A model generated the notes under the pieces. It was not told the origin of the DNA and did no database searches. It saw nothing but the letters and a program-made list of their open reading frames with translations. Positions 36,667 to 47,789 of a stretch of DNA of 64,000 bases are shown here, piece by piece (positions within the stretch are counted from its first letter, which is position 1; each line of letters begins with the position of its first letter). This DNA is from Alisma plantago-aquatica (taxonomy: Eukaryota > Streptophyta > Magnoliopsida > Alismatales > Alismataceae), in assembly GCA_963693085.1 (NCBI GenBank), contig OY856409.1, positions 1,538,037,072 through 1,538,101,071 on the forward strand. The letters are read 5' to 3'. The position numbers were made by a program, and so were the translations under genes.

Positions 36667-36987
36667 ATGGCTGACCATGATGAGAATGATGTTCATGATG
36701 AGCATGAAGTCCATGATGAGCATGTTGTCCATGACGAGCATGGCGAGGATACCAATGTAAGTTCTAAAAACATATCCTGTATTTCTATAAAATTCATTAT
36801 CTTCTAGTTATGTCATATATCCAAATGTTTGCTTTTTGAATACAAATGCTAATTTAGTGTGTTTATTTTTGTCAAATTTTAGGTTGATGATGCACATGTA
36901 CCCACTGAAGCACTGGAGCAACTTGATGCGCGGAGAGGACATTCCAACTCGAGATATCGTCTACCGTTTCCTCCTCCTCCGCAGTAA
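36667..36987 (+). CDS. Putative second CACTA gene, two short exons
   Basis: An acceptor-like TTTTCAG is directly followed by ATGGCTGACC at 36667. Exon 1 (36667-36756) encodes 30 residues with an acidic, histidine-rich repeat (VHDEHEVHDEHVVHDEH), and a donor GTAAGT follows in phase. The acceptor AAATTTTAG ends at 36882 and exon 2 (36883-36987) adds 34 residues (VDDAHVPTEALEQLDARRG..., ending FPPPPQ). The joined product is 64 residues with no recognised domain. Position downstream of the transposase matches the second gene of other CACTA elements, so it may be the truncated start of a TnpA/PTTA-like gene whose remainder is lost. The splice sites are convincing by eye, the function is not known. 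Confidence 0.45.
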
Positions 36988-37166
36988 TATCCTCATCTCT
37001 AAACGTTTCTCGTAGGATTCTGAACCCCTCCCTTCCCTCTACTACATCGAAGCCATGCCGCAGTTGAACCCTTTCGCCGAGCCCTACCCGGCCAAGCAGG
37101 CGTCGCCTGAAGCACCACCGTCGTCGTTGTCTCCACCTCCATCGCAACTTGTTGTGCTAGTCCTGA

Positions 37167-37390
37167 CAGTTTATCACCCCACATGCCTTCCTCCTCAGTT
37201 CCTGCCGCTAGACGACCACACAATGGATCCAAGAGGATTGCAGGCGTTCGCCAAAGACTATAGGCTGAGTTAACTCAATAGTTAACTCAGCCTATAGTCT
37301 TTGGCAAATGCCTGCATATCCTCTTGGATCCATTGTGTGGTTGTCTAGCGGCAGGAACTGGGGAGGAAGGCATGTGGGGTCATAAACTGT
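37167..37390. repeat. Second foldback inside the CACTA element
   Basis: Arms 37167-37274 and 37281-37390 are near-perfect inverted copies separated by the six-base loop TCAATA, with CTGAGTTAAC on the inner edges. The left arm is the end of a moderately GC-rich stretch (36990-37170) with frames on both strands. It probably arose by inverted duplication of element sequence downstream of the second gene. Confidence 0.92.
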
Positions 37391-37689
37391 AAGATATAAT
37401 TGGGATGTTGATAGTGATGATGAATGATACTTTGTAAATGAATGTTTCTGAATGTTAAAACATGTATTTGAATGATTCTATATGTGTGAACGTGACAATT
37501 GAATTGATGTCTGAATGTATCTACTTGTGTGAATCTTTCTATGTTAATTTTGTAGGTTTGTGGCCTGTTTGTAGGCTGATATCAATGGATGTCGTAAACC
37601 TGCAGTTCAGAAAACTGAACTGCAGGTTCTCATCCTGCTGACCAGCCACAGCAGGCCTGCAAACACATTTATAAAAAAAAATATAGATA
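37391..37689. other. CACTA right interior, no gene seen
   Basis: AT-rich sequence between the foldback and the right hairpin array. It contains a short inverted pair CTGCAGTTCAG / CTGAACTGCAG at about 37600-37625. Nothing else is recognised. Confidence 0.5.
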
Positions 37690-38052
37690 TAGGCGTCGGT
37701 TATTTACCGATAACCGTCAGCACAGACTTACAGCGTCGGTTTTTTGTTGAACACCGACGCCAAAAGTGTTCGCGCTACAGGAAATGGGAGTCATCTAGGA
37801 CACTTTTCTGCGTCGGTTTTTTAGTATATAACCGACGCAGAAAGCGTCCTAGATGATGCCGTTTTCTGTGGTGCGAACCCTTTTGGAGTCGGTGTTTTAT
37901 AATAAACCGACGCCTTGATGTTAAATAGGCATCGGTTTTTTAACCGACGCTGAAGTGTCCAACCTTTTAGCGGCGCCCACATAGGCGTCGTTCAGAAACC
38001 GACGCCAAAGGGGGTTAAACAACCGACACTAAAAGGCACTTCTGTAGTAGTG
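37690..38052. repeat. CACTA right terminus and subterminal hairpin array
   Basis: About six hairpins of GCGTCGGTT / AACCGACGC (for example near 37733-37762, 37809-37838, 37889-37914, 37927-37952 and 37983-38004) lead to the terminal inverted repeat, which reads AACCGACACT near 38020 and ends TTCTGTAGTAGTG. The CAT target copy follows. Confidence 0.92.
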
Positions 38053-38960
38053 CATTTTGAAGGAGTCCAAACATCACTTGGATAGGAAGCTAGACGACCG
38101 TCGCACTGGGTCCAACTGACTATTTGGAAGGAGTCCAAACATCGATTGGAGAGGAGGATTGACGATCAGTTTAAGGGTTGAACCGATATACCAAGATTGG
38201 AAAGTATAGGTCTACTCCAACAGTAGGTTCATACATGTGATGTGGTGATTGACCTATGTGGTAGTAATTCCTTGTGGCTCCATGGAATTGCAAGTAGGCA
38301 TGGCCATAACCATTGCCTTTTGTTTTATATTTCATGTTTATGTTGTGGGATATATCATGTATATGATACGTACTACATATGCGGTGATTTGATACAATAT
38401 ATGTATGTATATATGATATATATAAAACCCCTCAATCAGAAATATTAAGTCTAAGATATTTTCCAATAGAAATACACATGAAAAGCTTGTTCGACCAAGT
38501 GTAGGTTACACTAAAGCATGGTGTGTCATCTACCTCGTGGAAGTGTGATGGTAATAATGTAGGTTTCGCTAAAGTGGGGTGCATTATTATCATATTGGCT
38601 ATTGGGTCAGGCTTAATTGGTGACTCTCAGAGTGTCTGGGCTAGAAACATGCAGTTGATTATGGAAATGAGTTGTACATATCATCTATATAAGAGTTTCA
38701 TATGATGAAATTGGCATGTTTCCCTACCTTAATGGTTTATTATGAACGTTGGTGTAGGCCGAGTAATAATTGAATCATTTTGGATCTTCGCTCATTAGAA
38801 ATTTTTTGGCTGCAATGGTTCAAATTGATACTTGTGGGTTATCAATTTGAACAAAATAATGAGAATGATAATTAAAGACCTAAATATTATCACCCAAATT
38901 TAATCAAATCATATAAAATCAAAATGAGTTAAAAAAATGCAAATTCTTTTATAGAACCAA
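38053..38960 (+). other. Element A leader, continued after the CACTA insertion
   Basis: Non-coding. It is related to the end of B's leader (for example the GTGTAGGTTACACTAAAGC versus GTGTGGGCACGCCCAAGC stretch near 38500 and 21885) and ends at A's gag start. Confidence 0.7.
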
Positions 38961-39790
38961 ATGGAAACAACAAACAATCATTTTTCTCTGCGATCGGTCC
39001 TTGAGAATGACAAACTTATTGGGAATAGCTTCCAGGATTGGTTTAGGATGCTGAGAATTGTTCTCACATAGGAGAGCAAACTCTATGTCCTGGAAATGCC
39101 AAACCCAGAAGAACCATCTCAAAATGCTCCAAAGGCTGACAAGGATGCTTATAAGAAGCACACTAAAGATGTTGTTGATGTCAAATGTTTGATGCTTTAT
39201 TCAATGAACCATGAGTTGTAAAGGCAACATGAGAACATGGGGTGATTACCAAGATCAGGCAAGATAGGAGAGATATGATGTCTCCAAGGCATTGTTCAAG
39301 TGCAGCATGGAAAAATGAGATCCAGTAGGTCCTCATGTACTCAAGCTCATTGGGTATGTGGAGAACCTAGCTAGACTGGGATTCCCCTTGGGCCAAGAGT
39401 CGGCCACTAGCGTGATTCTACAGTCCTTACCAGAGTCATATAGTTAGTTTGTCATGAACTACAACATGAATGACTTTGACAAGTTGTTGACAGAGTTGTT
39501 GGTCATGTTTAGGACAACTAAGACACAAATGAAGAAAGTCAAGACCAAGTCTGTGATGATGATTAACAAGACAAAGGGGAATCTAAAGGAAAAGGCAAAT
39601 CTAAGAAGAGTTCTAAAGATAGCCAGAAGCTCAAATCTTTAGATGTCAAGGAAAAAGGTGGAGTAAAGAAACAAAGAGGTGATCATCGCTATTATCACCG
39701 GTCCAGACATTGGAAGAGAAATTGCCCACTCTGGTTGGAGGAATTAAAGAAGAAGAAGGATGGCATTGAGGCCTCCACACCAGGTATAAA
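38961..39790 (+). pseudogene. Copia gag remnant, element A
   Basis: METTNNHFSLRSVLENDKL, then FQDWFRMLRIVLT, match the start of B's gag. Stops (TAG in place of the Q after IVLT, TAA after MNHEL), a deletion near 39240 and frameshifts follow. The region GYVENLARLGFPLGQES and VMNYNMNDFDKLLTELL keep the UBN2 character. The zinc knuckle at about 39688-39725 has lost its first two Cys (GDHRYYH) but keeps HWKRNC. More decayed than B's gag, as expected for the older host element. Confidence 0.85.
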
Positions 39791-41190
39791 CAATATAAGA
39801 TAAATTTGATTACTTCTTAAGTTTTGGTATGTTATAGCTGACTAAAAAAAGTTTTGGTATGTGATACCTGATAAGAGATCTGATATACTGGTGTGTAGGA
39901 TCTGACAAGAAGTCTCATGAAAGGACAAAGATAGACAAGGCGGAGAAAGTATTTTCTTGGCATTGGCTCTAATATATCTTGTGATATTTATGATCTTGTA
40001 TGTCTATTAGAGTTATTAGAACTGCTATTGTATTATTCCATTAGAATAGAAACATTTTCTTTATCCATCTTGTATGGACAAGGATGATTATCAATAAAGA
40101 GTTATTAGTTCTTCTATTTCAAAGATATCATCTTGTATGGCATTGGCTCTAATATATCTTGTGATATTTATGTGAAATGATCAAAAGATAGATGTTTATA
40201 ATGTTTATACCTAATGATAATAATTAATAACTCAAGATTATCATTAGCATTAGTCATCTTGTAAGAATATGAGAGGTGCATGCCTAGAACACATATTGAT
40301 GTTGGTTTGGATTCCCTTGGTTATTGAACCTAAGGAAACATACAAGTCTTATTGACACACAATATGACATGATTTCCTTCACTAGAAGTAGTGGGAGGAT
40401 AAGTTTTCCATCAGACCTCATGCATATGATGCAGAAAGATGTAATGGAAAGAATTCTTAAGACAATCATTCATACTTCATATCATTTACTGATAGTATGA
40501 TGATATGTACTCAGTATAATGAAAATCTCTTGAAATGTTCAAAGTGATTATAAATGAAGTATGCTTTTCATGAAAGTAGTAGGAAACTTTAATGATATCA
40601 AAATGTTGGCATTCTTTATATCTTGAGAACCTTCAAAGAAGACCTATGATATTGTATGACAAGACAAATCCATCTGAGCATGATGATATATCAAAATGAA
40701 GGAATTATACCATGATGTAATTATCAGTTAATCTAATCTTCTTGTATCCTCATAAATATAAAGCTATCACTAAATTATGTACCATCTGAATGGTTTATTA
40801 AACAAAATATAAGATATTATTTGGGAATGTCCCATTATTTTTAAAGGATGAAACCCACCTTGAGAAAGTAGTTTATTGAAGAAGTTTTATCCACAAGCCA
40901 TGATTGTTGAAGATTGCTATTAATCCCAGTCCAACAACCAAACATGTTTTGTTAATAGGATAACTGAGTTCTTAAAGATTCAGTGGGAGTAAAATTAATA
41001 CTCAAAATGTTTGAGGTCAACAAAGAGGTGCAATTAGAACAATAAGAGCCACAAGTTGTTGTGGAATCTCATGATCATCATACAACATAGAAAAGAAAAA
41101 AAAAATTCTAGTAGAACACATCTTAGATTAGAGGATTGTGAATCCAACAATTTAGATATGTTGTTCATACATGACGAGCCAACTAGTTAA
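39791..41190 (+). other. Non-coding middle of element A
   Basis: It sits where protease and integrase would be and resembles 23222-24290 of B. It contains a direct repeat of about 40 bases at 39957-39996 and 40136-40175 (GGCATTGGCTCTAATATATC...). No coding region is seen. Confidence 0.6.
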
Positions 41191-42340
41191 CTAGAAGCTA
41201 TTTTTGATTAATATCGAAACCATGCAAGATAACAAGGTAGGACCTTGATAGCGCCACCTAAAAGGATAATACCTTAATGTGCAATAGGGTCTTGTGGCAA
41301 AGACCTACATGGATAACATAAAAGCACAAATTTGTTGAATTAGTTTCAAATCAGTTCAAGTTGTTGAACTTAATAGAGATTCATTTACAAATTGTCATGC
41401 TTGTTGTTGTAGTTAAAATGGACTATATTATTTTGCGTATGAAGAGGGAAACTAGATTCCTTAAGCAAATATATTAGAGGATGTGTATGTGACACAAACT
41501 AAAAATGTTTCATAACTTCATGAATGTAAATTAAGTCTATAAGAAACAAAGTTCAATCTGGGATTGAAATAAGCAACTCAAAAATGGGATCTTTTGATTT
41601 GATAAGATAGTCAAAGAATTTGACTTGAATCAAGATAAAAGATGAAATTTGTCATTACAAAAGCTTTAATGGGAGAATACATGCATATTCCACATATGAT
41701 GCGGAATGACATCTCAATATGGTGAATATTGAGAACTGGAATGGAAAACTCATTCAACAATGAAGGATAGATGAAACATCTTATGAGATAAGGATCAACA
41801 TCTACGAGATAGTTCTTGAATGTTTCATGATGGAAGTTTGAGCAGATACAATAGCAATGTGTTGAAAGAGTTCAAAATGGGAGGATTCAACTAGAGAGAA
41901 TCCAGATTGGTCTCTCATGAACCTTATATTCCCATTCCTATGAAGAATGGAAATATCACGAATTAGATTCCATGGGCCATCCCAACAATGGATTTATCAT
42001 GAGTGTTATAAATGTACTCATCCCATATAATTTTGCATATAGTGGATATGACAAGATGATATAAAATCTGGTAAGGGTTATTGGAATGTCATTAAAAAAT
42101 CCATTAATACTTGAGAAGTAATTAAGGATAAGATTTCTAGTCAATGAGGATAGCAGCAAAAGGAAGATTTGAATGTAAAGAGTTACATCGATGCAAGCTT
42201 CCATAATGACAAAAATGATCACAAATTAAAATATATTTGATTTAAAAGAGAAAATGATGTTATTAGTTGGAAGGGTTCTGAACTAATAGCCATTAATATT
42301 GTTCTAAAATAGAGGTTATGTATAGTTGTGTTGGGAACAC
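41191..42340 (+). pseudogene. Copia reverse transcriptase/RNase H remnants, element A
   Basis: Small matches to the same parts as in B: LEDVYVTQ-like text at about 41480, a SYGLK/W-region remnant near 41540-41620, and EDLNVKSYIDASFHND at about 42160-42207, the RNase H DASF motif. Frames are broken throughout and no catalytic box can be read. Confidence 0.7.
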
Positions 42341-42483
42341 AGAGTGATGCCATATGGATCTATAGAAATATACCGACCAAATAGTAAAGTGTTGCTAACC
42401 CACTGAATCAGAACTAGTGCAGTAGATGCATGTTGTACATGTTAGATTGGTAAGGATGAGATCTGTTGGTGATTGGTTGTAAG

Positions 42484-42496
42484 TGAAAATGGGAAT
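42484..42496 (+). other. Element A polypurine tract
   Basis: GAAAATGGGAATA precedes the 3' LTR start at 42498, equivalent to AAGTGGGAG in B. Confidence 0.65.
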
Positions 42497-42497
42497 A

Positions 42498-44188
42498 TGT
42501 TGGTAATGTATGCTTATAAAGCCAATCATATGATGATTGGAATGGCATAATTACCTAAAAGGATTTGATTAATAATAATAACATACATAAAGGAAAGCTT
42601 TCAATTCATCTATTTCATTTAGGTATGAGGTAATGAGGATATAGAGTGATTGTATAGAGAATTATATTACTCAATGACGTATGTTGTCAAGTTACTAACC
42701 TTGTGGATGAGATCATATAGATGTTAAGAGTACATATACATATTCTCATGATGTCCCTGATCGGCTATTATTATGGAAGGTTGATAGACAATAATAACAC
42801 ATAAGATCAGAATGCGAGTTTGTTGATGACTAAATCTCATTAGTCATGATATGGCAATATCAAACCAAGCACACAGATACATGTTAGGGAATAGTATATC
42901 AAACAGATCCACCTTGAGAGTGATGCATGGTTGTGGTGGTCACAGTCATCTCTCATAGTGAAGGCGATGATTGTGATTCCTAGACCTAAAATCACAACAC
43001 TCGTCACATGTCGTTGGGTACGCTTTGACATCATCAAACACAGACCTAAAACATGGGTTGTTATAATGATGATGATTGGGTGACTTTGACACATGGGGAT
43101 AGAATGTGAGTGATAGATATGGGATTTATCCCTCCTACTGGACTATGATATCATGTCCACTTGATAAGGGAGACTGAGAAATGCATGTGCATGCACATGT
43201 GAATCAATATATGATATTGAGGTCACATTATACCAGACAGTCTGCTCTTGGTTCAAGAAACATGGATTGAACATTGAGAGGATGACCTACCATTCTCTGA
43301 GTTCATCCTGGATATCAGAGATAAAGGAATTATACAATCATTGCAACACCTAAAATAGATTGTAGCTTGATGTTGTTCTCTAACTTTCCATTTCACTTGG
43401 GTAGCACTGATGTGTGACTAGGCACTACTCTTTACTTGTGATGTCATAATCTAGTTTTGGACATTAACTGCCAACATAACATGGGACTAATAGGGTCACA
43501 CACATAGGAACTCATCTAGAAGAGGAGTTTGATCTTGAATGACAATTGGATTGATTACTAAAGTGTTTAGGTATTCAATTCATGCAACTAATCACTCAAT
43601 TGGCTAACCAGGTCTATCACATGGTCATCTCACTGGGTGAGACGGCCATTTGGGCATTTAAATAGGCGTCTCAAGTAGTTCAGATGGTCGTTTGGGGATC
43701 AATTGATTGGAGATCAATTTGTCTTAGTTTTGCCCTTAAAGTGACCAGTTCAATGTGATTGAACCGACCGGCCCAACTCAACTCACTAGGCAGCCGTATG
43801 GGTGAGTAAGATGGACGTCTCACTTGGGTGAGATGGCCCGGTTGGGGAATGAAGGTTAAGGATGTTTCCTAAAGACTTTCCGTTGCAGTTACTTCAGAAG
43901 CAAGTAAATCTAATATGTATATTAATTGGAATCGAAATTGCTAAGTTTGTTTGTGATTGGGAATTTTTTAAATGGTCATTTGACAGTACAAGATGTCCGT
44001 CTTGCACACCAAAAGATTGTTTGGGTATGTGAAACAGTCGTTTCAGCTATTGCAGGTTGTGAAAATTCAAGATCTCCTAGTCCTTTTCACTCCCATACAT
44101 AATCTCGCACCGAATAGCAATTGGGAAACTTGTCCCTGGCCTCTACTATAAATAGAGGGGTACTGAGGGCTTCCCAGAGCACAACTAT
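42498..44188 (+). repeat. Element A 3' LTR, cut off by element X
   Basis: It starts TGTTGGTAATG and matches 18371-18671 followed by 27861 onward (roughly 85-90% by eye), including the motif array at about 43620-43860 and the TATA at 44147-44154. It stops about 35 bases after the TATA, where X begins; the rest must lie beyond 64000. Confidence 0.85.
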
Positions 44189-46129
44189 TGTGGCATCCAA
44201 CTCACAAAAATAGGATTTACTTAAGCGGAAGTGAATCATTTGCAGCGGATTACTGAAAATCACTAAAAATTAAAACTTTTTGCAAAGAGATCCACACATA
44301 GGAAATCTTTTCCATCAAGAACCTTTGTATAACATTTACATTCTGGTTCAAACGTACATACCCTGTACCATCTCTTCTCAGAGATTACAACATCCGTTGT
44401 TAAAGAACATTATACACAGACAACATACGAATCTAGAGGCATCAAGCCAAAATCTCAACGATTCATTAAAACACTAACTATAAACTCCGACGACCCGAGA
44501 GTACAGAGACGACACATAGGACTTTATAACTACATAACTTGACAGACAATATCTCCACCTGAGATCTCACTGTTGTCCTTGATGTTAATGTTGTTGTCCT
44601 TTCCCTGCAATGGGATTTCTGCTTCTTTGTCCGCGTCCACCTAAAAAGTTGAATCCCACGGGGGTGAGACAATTGTAAATTGCCCCAGCGGGAGATATAA
44701 CTCTCTGCCAAAACATTGTTATAGCAGTTTATTAAAATAAACTGAGCAGAAGGATTTATATATAATTAACAGTAGATAAATCACTGTATGAACAAAATGA
44801 AGTAATCTCCTTTCCCAAGGAGAACATTGCATCTACTCATGGTAGAATCAGAGTTCATCCATCTACTTGCAATGAATATAAAGAGATATGATTAACATCT
44901 ATCAACTAGAGATGCATAAAGGAAATGTAACATCAGCCAATGAAATTATGTATTCAATCCTTAAGCAAACATGCTATACGGCTGATTACATTTTACAATC
45001 ACACTTATTCCTTGAGGAGATGAGGCATACCTCTCATACTCCAACCGACCACTGCGAAGTCAAAATCGGTACTATACAAGGTCTATGAAAGAGCTAGATT
45101 CCCAAGATCTCTCACATCTCGGTCAGTACGAGACAACATGCAGGACATCTTGTGTCTCTGCTACATTGCTTTCCAGGGTATACTGGCAACTTCACTATAT
45201 AATTACAGCGTCAACTGCACTCTCATCGGCAATCGAGAGATTTAATGTTTATCTCCATCGAACTGACATTACTTCCATTGGGAGATGTGTATGAAATCTA
45301 TCCCAATCATCGGAAGATTAGTGATACATCCATTCCATAAGCATGAAGGGTTGAGAGGTTTAATGTTTACCTTCCCCCACATATTCAAAATATGCGTTCC
45401 AGGTTTTCCTGCGGAGCACCCGTTTCACCATCACCTATTCCTGACGATGATGGATCTATGATCAGGGCTCTACATGATATGATTTCACTTAATTAATTAA
45501 GTACATTTTCATATTCTATTAGCATCAGCCAAGTTCTCAAACATGACTTATTACAACAATGCTACAGAGAGACATGTACCCTTTTCATCAAATACTTATC
45601 AGTCTTTCAAAGACCTTGGGAACTCAATCCCTCATTTCAATACTGGGAATTATCATCCCTTCACAATCGCATCACCATAATCATATGGTTCTGGGTATTC
45701 AAACCCTTAGCTCATCATTGAGCATCATTACCATCTATTAGGTAATCATCACATTCAGGTCATCTGACCAAGGCATTCATGATACTTGTTACACAAGCAT
45801 CACACATGGCTCACAAGGCCACAAAGTGTCTTTTCACCTTTATCTAGGCAACAACTTACTCATATGACTCATAAAATCCATGCACATTTGTTACTTTTAC
45901 TAAGCAACAACAACATTAAGGCACATAAGGCCAATCAACATTTATAATATAAATGTCACAACTTCAACCTGACTATATTCATCATCTCATAATACTTGCA
46001 TGGTCATTAGACATGATAACAGTCATACAAGTTATTCATCACATCATGTGACACAATAGTAACACCATTATTCCTTTACTAGGAATTGGGCTTTACTATC
46101 AAATAGGGCTTTTGATTCCCTTTACCCAA

Positions 46130-47425
46130 GTTAGGGTTAGGGTTCCCCATTTCTCATTAATTAGGGTTTCATGAATATTTTATTTGTCCAACCCTTAATT
46201 CAATATTCCATACCTCTGGGGTATTCAAAGATATCATAAATAATTATTCAAGATCATTATTCTCATCATATAGCATTAATGATCATCAATTCAAGGTATG
46301 AGTTCATTTCTCGTCCTCATCATGGTATGACTACATCATACTCATCAATTTGGCTTAAATCCATTCTCAAGGTACATTAATTAACACTTATCAAAGTGCA
46401 TCAACTCATTACATTTCATTGTAATATTTGCATAACACACTTCATATATTTCTTACCCAAATATATTGAGTTTGAAGTATATCAAGGTATATAAACCCTG
46501 AAGTGTTAAATGTGATAACCATCATATCTTTATGTATCACTTTTCTCATCATTTTAGACTTTCTTGAGTTAACCAACATATCTTGTATTAAGGTATTTCC
46601 CTCTTAATACATCCAATCACTAATCTCTCACCTTTAGCATATAATGCATAGGCCACATATTAGAATTGTCCAATTATCTTTAATGATATGGACTTGTGTA
46701 ATGATAAAGACATTGCTTACTATAAGGTTGCTTATAATCAACCACTTGAAATGTTTTACCTTTATAAGGTAATTCCTTCTATCTCATCATCAGGGTTTCC
46801 TTATGCCCTTACTTAAAATTAGGATTATGATTTATGGTCACCTTGCCCAAAATTAGGACTTTATGTATTATGATTCCTCGTTAGAGTATCACATGCCTTC
46901 ACCCTTCTTAGGGCCTCTCATCATAACATAGTATTAAAGCTTCATGTGATGTTAATTCTTAATCAGGGTTTCTCATGGAATCTCCCTTAACTAGGGTTTC
47001 TCATGGAATCTCCATCAATTAGGGTTTCACATGTCATTACATGACATCACCCTAAATTTGATTCTCACATCACATCATCACATCAATGTTTCATGTACAT
47101 CATTCTTACTTAGTGTTTCTCATGGCATAACCCTAGAATAGGATTTCACATGGAGTCATCCTTAATTAGGATTTTCACCATAGTTACCCACAATTTGGGT
47201 TTACTATTCATCTCCATTAGGATTTCATTCAATTGTCCATTATTAGAGATTCACTATTCATCCAAATTAGAGTTTTGTATCTCATTATACTCAATTAGAG
47301 TTATACATATCATTACCCTGGATTAGGGTTTCATTTAGAATTGCCTTGGATTAGGGTTTCATTTAGAATTGCCCTCAATTAGGGTTAGGATTCAATAACC
47401 TTGTCAATTAGGGTTTATGTTCATG
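46130..47425 (-). repeat. Telobox-like motif cluster in X's LTR
   Basis: TTAGGGTTT (complement AAACCCTAA, the plant telobox) recurs at about 46164, 47025, 47325, 47350 and 47408, along with many one-base variants such as TTAGGGTTA and CAGGGTTTC; further exact copies are near 48250, 48462 and 48697. The surrounding words (ATTAGGGTTTCATTTAG, GGGTTTCTCATGGAATC) are repeated, so the cluster grew by local duplication. Confidence 0.7.
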
Positions 47426-47789
47426 ATTAGAGTTTCATGATCTCTTTGCTAAGGATCATACCCTTAATCACAACATGAATCATATTCCTGAATGAATCCC
47501 ATTCTTTCATCCTCTCAACTTGATTAGGTCATATCAATCCTTCAATCAAGTACATACAACTATGATTGACATAGTGTACCAAGTTATTGTTCTTATAGTG
47601 ATTAAGGTTTACCCCTTTAATAGTACTAATCATTTAGGTACTTATAGGTCTTTAACCTTTGTACCATCTTTGATTACCATTACTATCAATCATTACCTTC
47701 CATTACCAAGTGGTTGCATCACCAACAACCTCCAATCGGTTTTGAGGTTTCATCACCAAACATTTTTGAAACTAAATGATCTTTTGTCT

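Larger units (their letters stand above)
30397..38052 (+). mobile_element. CACTA (En/Spm) DNA transposon in the leader of element A
   Basis: A 7.66 kb element with the 3-base target duplication CAT at 30394-30396 and 38053-38055. The right terminus is the complement of CACTACTACAGAAGTGCC and the left reads CATTACTACAGAAATAGC, so the left end has lost the canonical C of CACTA. Both ends have subterminal hairpins built on GCGTCGGTT. Inside, all on the plus strand, are a B3-like gene, a TNP2-type transposase with two frameshifts and a short second gene. Two long foldbacks (31941-32130 and 37167-37390) lie between the genes and ends. The transposase defects and changed terminus suggest it no longer moves itself, though it might be moved by another copy. 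Confidence 0.95.
18371..44188 (+). mobile_element. Element A: outer Ty1/copia-type retrotransposon
   Basis: The 5' LTR starts TGTTGGTAGGG at 18371 and the 3' LTR starts TGTTGGTAATG at 42498; they align with each other once inserts are removed. The primer-binding site is at 29786. The interior keeps a decayed copia gag and RT/RNase H remnants in plus orientation. Three later elements sit inside it: B in the 5' LTR, CACTA in the leader, and X in the 3' LTR. Its right end lies beyond the window because X interrupts the 3' LTR at 44188, so only the left flank CAACT of its target duplication is visible. LTR divergence looks higher than for B or Y, in line with A being older. Confidence 0.88.

Noticed and set aside
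37055..37273. 72-codon plus-strand frame and minus-strand frames 36872-37232
   Set aside because: They run into the foldback arm and have no recognisable domain; no splice or start evidence.
44478..44711. 77-codon minus-strand frame recurring at 62656-62841
   Set aside because: LTR duplicate; partial similarity in Y does not keep the frame.
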